Shown: positions 24,715-35,239 of the stretch, piece after piece | Position numbering within the stretch: the first letter of the stretch is position 1 | How the letters are laid out: every line of letters begins with the position of its first letter | Origin: Anoplolepis gracilipes | Lineage: Eukaryota; Arthropoda; Insecta; Hymenoptera; Formicidae | NCBI RefSeq assembly: GCF_047496725.1 | Contig: NC_132985.1 | Location: 4,145,001 to 4,209,000, forward strand | Reading direction: 5' to 3' | DNA: 64,000 nt | Made by a program: the position numbers and the translations under genes | Notes under the pieces: model-generated | What the model saw: the letters and a program-made list of their open reading frames with translations, nothing else | Told to the model about the DNA's origin: nothing | Databases searched by the model: none

Positions 24715-25608
24715 TCTGTATCAATATTATCAATATTTATTTTAGTCGTGAAAAACGTCGGTCGCTGACTTTATTACAATGTGATTTTTAATAATTGAAC
24801 CGTCAGCAAATATTTCTCTGACACGCAATATCGAATATCTCTCCTCTCTTCTTATAAAATATAATGATTGCCTGATCTTGAGATGATCCTTCCATTATGA
24901 TGGCTGAATTTTTTGTCGCGACTTTCAATCGTGAAAAATGATTCATACCGCTATTTTATATCGCGACAACGTTATTTTTAACAGTCAAGATATCGAGGAA
25001 AGATGTATTGCTAATTGAAGATTACTATAAAGAATATTTTATTGCGAATAAAAAAATCACAAAACTACAATTATTCTCACCTTACGGCAGAAAGCTTCAT
25101 TTCTAAAAACACAGACTTGCTTCATTGCTGGTCGATGCTGCGTCGAATTAAAGACATGATTATACCTCCATGTATAAATATAATATATCCAATTCCTTGT
25201 ATAATTCACGACGGTATCTCCGATAAACGTAGCATTGATCGGGAATGGCGACAATTTTTTCGCCACGAGCCATGACAACGCCGACTTCAATTGTTCACCG
25301 TCTTTGTTCGCCGCACGTTGTTGCACATTCTTCTTTTTCTTATTTAAGTTTAATTAGTTTCGTTCCCATCTGGGTGTCAGGCGGCCATCAACAAATTGTA
25401 AATAAATAAAGAAAAAGTTATATTTGATTCTCGATAAGAGATTTTTCGCCAGCGTTATCAACTATGTGAGGCAGTGAGTAGCGTTAGCTAGGATATAGCT
25501 GACGGACATAGTGTTAATATTAATGTCCAGGAAGTGAGATTTTTCATATGACAGATATGGAAAAGGAAGAGTTTCAAAGGGGATTATCATTGTTGTACAC
25601 ATTGAAAA

Positions 25609-25756
25609 GTTCCTAAGCCCCTCGTAACGATATTTATCAGAGGGGCTCTTGAAAAGAGGGTGGCGAAATCTGCTCTCATTGCTGATTGGCCCTCGCGGTT
25701 TTTGATCTGAAATAACTTTTGCGATTGCGACAGTTATTGATTTTGTGATTGAAAGT
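25609..25756 (+). repeat. Dispersed structured repeat, copy 2
   Basis: This is the partner of 24071-24224. Here CCCCTC and GAGGGG (about 25618-25645) can form a stem around TAACGATATTTATCA. A degenerate third copy may lie in reverse at about 26400-26490, where the minus strand reads GAGGGGCTCTTG and GTGGCAAAAGTGCTG. Confidence 0.8.
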
Positions 25757-26164
25757 TAATTTCTCACATATTATGGATTGTGGCTGCATATGTTAATATT
25801 TTTTGCACGTTTTCCTCATTTGCAGATGCTATGTTAATTTGGCATATAAAATAAATAGTCTCATATAAATATATATATATATATACTCATATATTACATA
25901 TATTATAAAAAAAAATTGTTTAACAATTAAATAACAAAATAAAATAATAATAAATATTTTATTATTAATAATTTAATAATAAAAATTATCGTTTAATAAT
26001 TAATATAAGTTTTTTTATTGTTAAGTTCTTTATCTATAAAGAAGTTTAAAATATTTTACACACACACACACACACACATATATGTACACTCCTTGCAACA
26101 ATATGTACATATATACATATTGTTTATTCAAAATATTTCTTTGTTAAGATTAAAATCATTCACC

Positions 26165-26390
26165 CTGTATATATAATAATTAAAAAATAAAAAATTAAAT
26201 AAAGGATAATAATTGATAATTAATAATAAATTATTTATTAATTTATTATTATTAATAATTATCAATTATTATATTTTATTATCTTATAAGAATATTAATT
26301 AAATATTTTATTACTATACAAATTAAAATTTTAGAAATTAATATTATTTTTAATTTTTTATTTTTCACATATATATACACCCTAACTTAA
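26165..26390. repeat. AT-rich palindrome, about 225 bp
   Basis: The centre is a near-perfect inverted repeat (ATAATAATTGATAATTAA against its complement), and the outer parts AAAAAATAAAAAATTAA and TTTAATTTTTTATTTTT also pair. The edges CACCCTGTATATAT and ATATATATACACCCTA are not inverted with respect to each other, so a transposon origin is uncertain. Confidence 0.55.
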
Positions 26391-26579
26391 TCCAATCAAA
26401 TCTATTACATGCGACGTCATGATCTCGCAAGCCTAAAAGAGTAACAGCACTTTTGCCACTCTCTCTTCGCAAGAGCCCCTCTTTGTCCCTCTTTGCCAAT
26501 TTTTTGTTTTTATTTTTACTGCAATGTGCGTCTTTTGTTGCATTTGCTGACATCACGAAACGACAATAAAGACGCAAAT

Positions 26580-28224
26580 GAGAAATGAGATCGGAATGAG
26601 ATCGCGTCTACAATTGTATTCGACAACAATATCTTCTATGTATCACTCTATATACTTATTGTTATACATAAGAATATATAAACTTATATGAAAAAAGTTG
26701 GGCTGACAATGAGTCGACCGTTTGTGACAATTATAATTTACGGGGCTTGTAACCCCTAATGAGTTATATTTTCCAGAGCAATGACATAATTTTATTAAAT
26801 AGACCAATTAGGATCGGCATTTGCGCAAGGCACGGGGAATTCGAGAAACATTAAAGTATGCCGACGACGTTCTTATCTACGGGACTGTTTAGACTATATT
26901 TCTATGTATACGTACCCTTGACAGATTTATAACACACTTGTAATACGCCGAACTCTTGTAACCGAACTCTTCTCGTATGTTTCTTTCATCTTATATTCGT
27001 ATTCTAAATATTTGAACTCCAGAAAGAGAGAAGTGTGACATTTCAATCTAAAGTCCCAAGTTCCAATAGCCAGTAAACGAAAAGATCGAAAATCGTAAAT
27101 TTAAGAGACATAGAAAAGGAAAAACGTGGGTAAGCATAAAAAAAAGGAAAGATCCCGACTGGCGCCTATAATAAAAATTAATCCGAAAAATTTTATATAT
27201 CAAGATATTATTTTATTATTAGTATTTATATTTTAACTTTAAGAAAATATGTTACTTATAATTAGTATTTTTAAAGCGTATTTGTAAATAAATAATTAAG
27301 AATATAATTTTAGTGTAATAATTTTTCCTCTACTTTTTCTAATGTATGCAAACATTTTGAATAATCGATAAAAATTATTAATATTATGTTTAAAATTATA
27401 TCCCTTATCTTTAAAAAAAAAAGTATAAAATAAAATTATCTCTGATAGATCTCTCGTCCAATTGTGTCCTTTTTTGTTATTTCAGTTATGAAAAGATGAT
27501 AAAAAAGCTTGATTATAAAAAGTTTGATCATGTTTCAATGGATAACAACTTAATAGCTAGTCCTATTATAATTATGTTGAAATTCTGTCTACCTGCTAGT
27601 ACTACACCCTTCAATATACGAAAAAGTCGCAACAAGTCGAAGAACAAAGATAAAACATTTCCAACGTTTATTGTATGAGGATAATACAATATTGTGTCTT
27701 CATTTAATTTTGAATCTTTATAATGTCTTTCATTTTCTAAATTTTTTGGAAGCTAACTTTCTCGCATATATATATACATATTGCAATTATAAAATTCGAA
27801 AACGTCAAGGTAAACGAGTAACATTTATTCGAATAATAGCACATATGTAATCAAACTAAATATATGATACAATTAATCAAGTTTTATAGATATTACATAC
27901 ATGAAGTAATATAAACTGCATTAATAAATAAATTATTATATAAAATTGATATTTAATATTTCGTTTCGAAGGAAACGAAATCAAAAAATTTCACTCTATA
28001 ATGATTGATACGAATCAAATTTTCGTAATTTGTTCATGTCAAAAAACTTTGCTCTCATGTCAAAATATTTTAACATTGCTCTATTATTTATTGAAAAAAT
28101 ATGACTCGATCTGTGAAAGAATTTATTTAAGAAATTTTTTTGCGATAATGTATATTGTGTGCGTGTATGTGTTGTAATGTGTTGTAATTTTATAATTTTT
28201 GGATTGATTATTTAATAAAAGAGG
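26580..28224. other. Spacer between repeats and the small membrane-protein gene
   Basis: No recognised gene. The frame at 27496-27678 is short and not family-like. A small perfect inverted repeat, ATTTCGTTTC/GAAACGAAAT, lies at about 27958-27981. Confidence 0.45.
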
Positions 28225-28230
28225 TTTATT
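28225..28230 (-). terminator. Candidate poly(A) signal of the small membrane-protein gene
   Basis: The minus strand reads AATAAA about 20 nt beyond the stop codon at 28251-28253, which is close but workable. Confidence 0.4.
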
Positions 28231-28250
28231 AGAATAATATTTTTCTTTCT

Positions 28251-28430
28251 TCATGTTGTGTTATTATTACTAATGACAGAAGATGTAAATATCATTATTG
28301 CAGCCCCTTCATTCCATGTTGAGTCATTACTGATGATAGAAGGTGTAAATAACGTTATAGCAACATTTTCACTCATTATGTCATTATTGATGACAGAGGA
28401 TGTAGATATCGTTGTTACAGTATCATCCCC
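28251..28430 (-). repeat. Three 57-60-bp coding tandem repeats
   Basis: The plus strand shows TTACTAATGACAGAAG, TTACTGATGATAGAAG and TTATTGATGACAGAGG at about 60-bp spacing, each followed by GTAAATA or GTAGATA. They encode the repeated units at the C-terminus of the small membrane protein. Confidence 0.8.
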
Positions 28431-28833
28431 CGTACTACTAGTAGTGCTATTCTTAGTTAAAAAAGTTTTCACTATAAAATTATAAAATTCCGCGCTATCT
28501 GGTATTTCAGAACCTTGGTCATTTGCGAATAATGCCGGGCCATCGGTACTTTCTATCACTCGCGACGTTGATAAGCTACGTACATGAAGAAAAGCGATTT
28601 ATTGAAAAAGAAATAGATATGTAAATTAAATTAAAAGAGGTAAAAGCTATTTTTTTTTTTTTTTTAACGTACCTCTTTCTTTGGATCGAGTGATCTAAAT
28701 CGAAAAATCTGAGGCGAGTATCTGTGGAGTTATGATCTTTCTTGCCTAGATGCACAGCGGACCAGGTAATAATTGTCAATACGATTAAAAATATTACAAA
28801 GGATATTAACCACTGAATCAGTCCGAAAACCAT
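28251..28833 (-). CDS. Small membrane-anchored Ser/Thr/Asn-rich protein, two exons
   Basis: Exon 1 is 28833-28673 (ATG at 28833, 53 codons plus two bases) with donor AAGAG|GTACGT. Exon 2 is 28575-28251 after an acceptor ending GTACGTAG that follows a pyrimidine-rich stretch. The join restores a Ser codon and the same frame stays open to TGA, giving 161 residues. Residues about 5-27 form one strongly hydrophobic segment (signal anchor), followed by a basic patch (LGKKDH). The C-terminal half is Ser/Thr/Asn-rich and holds three tandem units of about 19-20 residues centred on TSSVINND, TPSIISND and TSSVISNN. NST, NDST and NNTT could be N-glycosylated if this part is outside the cell. I recognise no family. 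The clean phase match and nearby poly(A) signal favour a real gene; lack of homology knowledge is the main doubt. Confidence 0.55.
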
Positions 28834-28839
28834 AATAAA

Positions 28840-29950
28840 ACTTGAATATTTTTAAAAAAGTGATTTTTAAAATCTCGTTAATTCCTTTTCGTTTTCGTTA
28901 TGGGTTTTTTTTTTACAAATATGTTTACGCAGAAAGAAAAAATTCAGCCATTATGAAACAAAAAAATAATCTACATCGATTTATGTATGTTTGATTGTTT
29001 TATTAAATTAGTAAATGATTTATTGATAAAACATATATAATTAAGACATTTGTTATATATTATGCATATGATCATATATATTAATATTGTATAAGCAATT
29101 AATCATGATATTCATCAACTTTTACATCGCATGTATAAAGATATATCAATAATGATTTATATATCGATAAAATTATCAAACAAACATTAAAATATTTTTT
29201 TTACGTTTATTCGAGTAAAAACTTTATCTCTTAAATAATACATGTAGTGACATCTACCATGACGCTTCGCAATTAAATATAACGCTTCTAGCAAGCTTGT
29301 GGTCGGTAAGTTTTGTTATATATTATTTCGCTGTGACATTTCACACGTGTTCTATTTTATATTTTAAATATATAAAAAAATGCTAAAAACACACGTATAA
29401 TGCGATGTTACTTTTAATTACACGTGAAAAATGTAAGCAAAAAGAACTGTCATAATGTTGCACTCTAGAATGATCTGCACCAGAAACGAGACAAATATAT
29501 ATGCATCTTCGAACGTTGAAGAGAGAAAGAAAGAGAAGAATCTGCGGGCAAAAAGTGCAACCGAAATGGGATAGAGCTTCACGTACCTTGTTGTTGTGTG
29601 TTGTTTGCCTGCCCATTTTCTCGTGCGATTAACAAAACACGTTGAATTTACAGTAATCAAAGTCGTTTCCGTTCGTTTTTTATTGAAATAATGAAACGCT
29701 GATATCGTGCGAGAACACTCGATAGAATAATGCTCGTGGTATCCAAGCTAACGATAATATAACCTATCTCGCTGTATCTCTCTTTTACGTTGAATCTGCA
29801 AATTTGAGATTACATTTTGATATTCTCTTCGCTAAACCTTTTCGCGATCATGCGTTACGTTTTTTTCTGATACGATGATCAGGCATATATCATGTACGGC
29901 GATCACGTGCATGGGAAATTCCAAACTGTTTTGAGGAGTTGGTCAGTGAA
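28840..29950. other. Intergenic space between divergent genes
   Basis: This holds the presumed promoters of the minus-strand membrane-protein gene and the plus-strand SPRING gene. It is AT-rich to about 29400 and more balanced after that. No exon is supported. Confidence 0.5.
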
Positions 29951-29962
29951 ACGTCAAGAAGG

Positions 29963-31569
29963 ATGCCTGGAAGATGCGCGAGTCTGATTAGATTAATCAG
30001 ACGACGTGTCGTCCTTGGACTCATCTTCGCTCTGTCACTGACGTATTGTGCCTTTTCATTATTCCGAAGTGAAAAGGTAAGTACACATCCCTGGATTATC
30101 AGCTAATCGGCCTGAGGCAGTCAGTGTATTGTTCCGTAAAATTTTTATTACAGAAAAATGTGTCATGTTTCTGTTACAGAAAAACTTATTGAGCCTAGAC
30201 ATTGAGCTTGATGATATGGATCCTATGATGCTTAATGATAATGATGATTTGATGGCTGATGATAATATGCTTCCAGAAGAACTAAGAGCATCCGATAAAC
30301 CTTTATTGTGGCAAGTGGAAATGCCTGATCGAGCAGATAATACAGGAAATATGGATAATTTAAATGAGAACAATGCTTCTACCCAGCCCTGTCGTAATTC
30401 TGTTCAAGTATGTGTTTATGTTCAAATGAGTTTATTATTACGAGTTTATTTTGGCATAACAATTCTATAATATATGTTATTTTATCAGGGAAAAGGTTTG
30501 ATAGTAGATGAACGTGGTATAGTATGTTCAAGACACGAAGTTCTGTCAAATGGATGCTGTACAATAGAACGGAAGCAGGCTTTAAAGAATGAAGAGACTT
30601 CATCTATGGGCAAAAATGAGAGATATAGCTGTAAAACGTGCAATTCTCAAGGATGCTGTACTATTTATGAATATTGCGTCTCTTGTTGTCTTCATCCTGA
30701 CAGGGTAGATATTTATCAATTTTATAAGCTTGTTTTTCTACAGCTTACAATTATATACTTGTGAAATATAAGAAGCTTAGATTTAACACTCAGGACAGAA
30801 AATTCACAATATTGATTAATTTAATTTATTAATTAAATTAAACTTGCTAAATTATAAAATAGATATAAATTTATTTCAGCAAATTTTACAAATGAGAGGT
30901 CGAAAGTTGGGCTCTTCAAGGATGCAAAAAGATGGAGGGAGACTACGTATACGTAATCAAGATTACTTTCAAATTTGCTTGGCCGTCTGTCGCACATCAA
31001 GTTTAAGCGTGCAACATGAGAACACTTACAAAGATCCCCTTGCAAAGCATTGTTACGTCCCTCAACCAAATTCTCAGCGACATCGACGCAATTTTAATTC
31101 ATTAAATAATAACGGCGACAGTTCCGTCGTTGTCGTTAATTCTTCTTCTGTGGTGATGTTACTTATCCATCTTTCTCCCGAATATTATACCTTCTATTGT
31201 CCATTAAATGAATTCCATGTTGACCTTTTCCCCTATATTAATATGATTTACATCGAAAGTATGTTTTTAACGTTATCTCCAACTATTATCTTTGTTCTAA
31301 AATACTATAGTTTGATCATTAAATGTTTAAAAGGAAGACCGAAGGCCACGCACAAGCGTAGATTTGAAGCGCCATACATCCCCGTACTTAAAATCTATAT
31401 CAGGATATTTTTTCTTCAAATAGTCCAAGATTTCACTTCTGATAGAGTCTTGAGATGGGTCGTCCTATTACAAAAATACATTAAAATTATTAAAATTTTT
31501 TGTAATGGTGGACTTGTACGCCCGGTCTGTTTACATACATCGATCACATTGCAATCTGCTGCCGAGTAG
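29963..31569 (+). CDS. SPRING1: SPRING homologue (SREBP-regulating gene protein, C12orf49 family)
   Basis: Exons 29963-30076, 30180-30407, 30489-30704 and 30880 onward, all joined in phase 0 at GT-AG sites. The start is the first ATG of a GC-rich leader, and residues about 17-34 form the N-terminal membrane anchor seen in the family (LIFALSLTYCAFSLF). Family signatures are CRNSVQ at the exon 2/3 border, then GKGLIVDERGIVC, NGCC, NSQGCCTIYEYCVSCCLHPDR, and in exon 4 CRTSSLSVQHENTYKDPLAKHCY. In mammals SPRING is a Golgi membrane protein that lets site-1 protease process SREBP, so it is needed for sterol-gene activation. The human protein is about 205 residues. Here conserved sequence ends near residue 245, but the frame stays open to a TAG at 31567-31569 (415 residues). 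That extension covers the antisense of PHYH exon 5 and part of exon 4. The true C-terminus is probably shorter through an unseen splice, or the genes really overlap. Confidence 0.9.
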
Positions 31570-33116
31570 TGACAAGAAATGGCCCGTCTCGTCCTGTTGG
31601 ATTTGTTGACGCCGGATCCGTGAATGAGCAACGGATGGAAGAATACCGTGTCGCCGGGTTGCATCTCGAGATTCACCCATTCTTTGATCGGAGGCAAGTC
31701 CTTCGGCAGAAGAGAAAGAGAGAACATCACTTAATAAAACGATAAAATTTATATATATAATAGGATAGATATATGAAAAAAAAAAGATATCTTACGTGTA
31801 CTCCGTGATAAAATTTGTTTATCGTGCCATCCGAATTCAAAGGATATCTGTGCTCATATATACGGTCTACGGTATGTGTTCCAGGTGCTACGAAGAGACA
31901 TCCGTTTTCACTATTACACGGTTCCATAGCTGTCCACACTCCCACTATACCATCAGCCGGACGTATTGGCATGTAGTACAGGTCTTGGTGCGGTGGATGT
32001 CTGCAGAAGCGCATTACATTATTTATTTTATCAGCTTTACATATATATGAGGAGAGTACGCTGCTATTAATATTAACTTCAAGGCTTTTCCTACAATCAC
32101 CTTGAACTACCGAAACCAATGTCGGGCGGCTTCGCAATAAGCATACTGTGTATCGCTAATATGTTTGGTCCCGTAAAGCACTCAACTATGTCGAGGATTT
32201 TCTTGTGCTCGATATAATGACGGAATATCGGGTCTCGATTTATGTCCTGTATTTTATTTACCGACTTCCTGTCCTTCACATCATACATCACTGTGATGCC
32301 GTCTCGCTGAACTTTGCCTTCGACAATATCGTCAAATCTGAAAAGAGTAAGAGAGAGACAATTTTGGACGTATGTAGCCTTTAAAATGGATCTTACAATT
32401 CTTTTTCGATAAAATAATATATTGAGATACACATATATTACTCTATGAGTCCACGTTGAATTGAAGACGTAATTGATATCAAAGAAAACTCATTTGCAAT
32501 TTACTGCATGCCAGCATTTCAGAGATATCTCGTTTGAATATTCAGATATCAGTCATCTGTGATATCATAGTCGGTTTGCGGTATTTGCGTGAGCGTTAAA
32601 ATATCGTGAGCAAATTTACCGAAACATCGAGAATGTTTCAGTAACATTGGATTATTAAGCTGTATACATTATATTATGTAGTCGTCGAATCGTCGACAAA
32701 AATTTTGAATCAATGATAGTATAATTACGGATATTTTTGCTTTAAAAGCTTTTTTAATATCTGTACAAATAATCTATATATCTACTGAATAAATGTTTCA
32801 GGCTTTTTTAAAAGCTAATAGAATAGTCAATGGTCAAAGAAAAAACTAAAAAATATATATAATGGATTTTGTTTCTTTATATATAAATGCTCTCTACTTA
32901 ATTTCTAAAAATTAGCTTTTAAAAGGACATGTGATGATAGAATAAAAGATAAGATGAAAAGATAAATATATACCTTTTGTGATATTCATCAAGCTCATGT
33001 TGCGATATAAGGTCACGAAATACTAAAAAACCTTTCTTTTCGTAGAACAGCCTTTGCTTTATCGAGAGACGATTGGCTATATCTTTTGTGTAACGCAAAT
33101 ATAATGGACTAGTCAT
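31327..33116 (-). CDS. PHYH: Phytanoyl-CoA 2-hydroxylase (PHYH-type Fe(II)/2-oxoglutarate dioxygenase)
   Basis: Five exons: 33116-32974, 32337-32101, 32000-31796, 31700-31539 and 31464-31327. All have GT-AG borders and matching phases (2, 2, 0, 0), giving 294 residues. The enzyme hydroxylates carbon 2 of 3-methyl-branched acyl-CoA such as phytanoyl-CoA, using O2 and 2-oxoglutarate, at the start of peroxisomal alpha-oxidation. The iron ligands are visible: His131 and Asp133 in HQDLYYMPIRP, and His222 in FFHPLLIHGSG. The 2-oxoglutarate-binding Arg is at 233/234 (RRAISCHYSAADC). WTAME, NGCLFVAPGTH and the C-terminal DVWRFKSTLVRG also match PHYH. I see no PTS1 at the end (SSF) and no clear PTS2 near the start, although human PHYH uses PTS2. 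Residues 1-47 align at their start with the mature human enzyme, so an upstream targeting exon or non-peroxisomal location is possible. It converges with SPRING. Confidence 0.92.
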
Positions 33117-34553
33117 TATTTATGATTTTCTATTATTCAATACAATTGACACTGGATGACTTCTTTTATCTTAACTGCTGCTATTCTGAAACATATAAAG
33201 TTTTCTGTTTTGTATAATAAAAATCTTTATACAAGAGATACAAATTGTTAAAGTAACTATTTACATTGTTACTAATTAAATTATTCATTCTTTCTCTCCC
33301 TCTCTCTCTCTATTAAACAGAGTATTTAATATTTATGAAATCATCATTTCAAGCTTATTCTCTGTGTGTGTGTGTGTGTGTGTATGTGTGTGAGGGATAT
33401 ATATATTTCTAAGATAATATAAGTAACATAAATTTAAGTTAATATAAATTTATAAGTCTACAAATTGAAATAATAAAATAAATTAATCTTAATTTTTTCA
33501 ATAATAATGAGATCTTTTTGTCGCATGTTCAACTTCCATTAAAAAAAAGTATTTTATAATCGCAAATACATCAGCTATTGTGCTCGTGAGTTTACACGAA
33601 ACCTGAAATTGTGATAACGCGATAAATTCTCGAGAAATATTCTTTCATTTATTTACACAATATACAATTTTATCTCTTTTGCAGGAATATAACAAATTTT
33701 ACTATCAATATCCCAGGGGACTTTGTTCAAAAAGGCGATCAGTATTTACGAGATACTGGTACCGGGCTCGTAAAATTGGTCGTGGTGCTTAGGGATGGAT
33801 TTATAGGGACGATGGTAGGGTGTGAGCGAACGATACGAGATCGCGGGAGTGAAACCGTCCTCTGATACCGTTGGATTTTGCAGCGTGTCGATTTCGCACT
33901 CGACTCTATCACGCACCGCGTACTTCTACCTGTCGAAACAGATTACGCGCTGTCGATTTACCCTCGACGTTTCCAGACGCGTGTTGATACCAGCCAGTAA
34001 TCCAATAACTCGGTGGATTGACCCTTTACACGTAGAGCGCCACGAATGACAAATAATTATTGAATTCCTGGGGAGTATTGTGGCACGCAAAAGACGGGAA
34101 TCGTTGTAAATTATGGCGTTGATTAATTAAGAAAGAGCTGTCATTTATAATATATATTAGAATATCTCGAAACGATAGTAATCATTGTCATCATTCAAAG
34201 CAGAAAATATCACACGCGTAAAAAAGAAAAAGAGATTGTTTAGTTTTCCAACTTTAAATTCACGGAGTGAGATTTTAAGGAGGAATTCTACGGATCTTAT
34301 CTTATTTATTCACAAATTTGACAGTATAAAATTAATAGATTTAATTAATTTGTAACTTAAAATAGAATTTATGCTATAGAATATATATAATTTAATATCA
34401 AAATCGTAAATATCTTATATCGAATTAATTTTTTTATATAACGGCACACAAAATAATTTATGAAAATAAAAATTTTAACTCTACAGGACAAATGTTTATT
34501 TTAACTTACAAATTAATTATTTAATAAAATGATATAAATTATTAATTATTGAA

Positions 34554-34609
<56 letters not shown>

Positions 34610-34700
34610 GCTAAAAGTGCTTTATGCAACGTCAAATTCCCGAAGAATATTAGATTTATCAACACATTTGACGTAGCTGATCCGTCCAGTTTCTCCTTAA
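33117..34700. other. PHYH upstream region and GC-richer block
   Basis: 33120-33700 is AT-rich with a CT run and a GT run and should contain the PHYH promoter. 33700-34050 is clearly richer in C+G and CpG, and holds open frames but no recognisable protein. It may be a promoter or 5' UTR. A TA microsatellite lies at 34557-34602. Confidence 0.45.
34557..34602. repeat. (TA)n microsatellite
   Basis: About 23 TA units just left of a GC-rich block. Confidence 0.95.
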
Positions 34701-35231
34701 TTGTTATCATTTTTCGAAAGGGTTGCGACGGTTGAGCCGGTGATTCAAGAACTACCACGATTCTTGCTTGGAATCCCGGAAGCGGCGATTGCGCACGTCG
34801 ATGGACGCGTCGCGACGCGCCGACGTGGTCGCTCGCACCCGTTTCCTCTCTCTCTCTCTCGCTCGCTCGCTCGATTAGCACGTGGCATCAAAGAGAAGGA
34901 TATACATCGGGGTGGTCGGTCTTTTCCCGGCCAAACGGCGACGACCCTCGGTCCCGTTGTCGTTCGTTCGCGCGCGCGGATTCAAGAGTTCGCTCTCCGC
35001 GAGTGACACCGTCATCGCCGTCAGCGAATATCCATGGAATTTTGCCGCGCGATCGAGTAATCTCTTCGAGGCTGAATGTAATCTTCGAGGCGGGATCTAC
35101 GCCGGCTAGATTCCAAGTGAAGAGATCTGCACCGATCTCTTCTAGATTCTTAATCCTCGGCAGGTTGAATATGAAGATCAGTTGCTTTTGAATTTATCTC
35201 CGAGCGATTCTGAGATGGATACGTCCTTGGG
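34700..35231 (+). promoter_or_regulatory. GC-rich CpG block, candidate promoter and 5' exon
   Basis: Composition switches abruptly from AT-rich to CpG-rich. The block contains CT-rich and CGCG runs and ends with ATGGATACG-TCCTTGG|GTAAGC, a good splice donor. This looks like a first, largely untranslated exon on plus. The next plausible acceptor in a recognised gene is the GPCR exon at 52991, which would imply an intron of about 17.8 kb. The ATG near 35214 does not join the GPCR frame, so it would be an upstream frame or belong to another transcript. Confidence 0.3.
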
Positions 35232-35239
35232 TAAGCTCC

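Noticed and set aside
25166..25273. 36-codon minus-strand ATG frame ending at GAG|GTATAA
   Set aside because: Short, unrecognised, and no second exon could be fitted; the overlapping 89-codon frame is equally unsupported.
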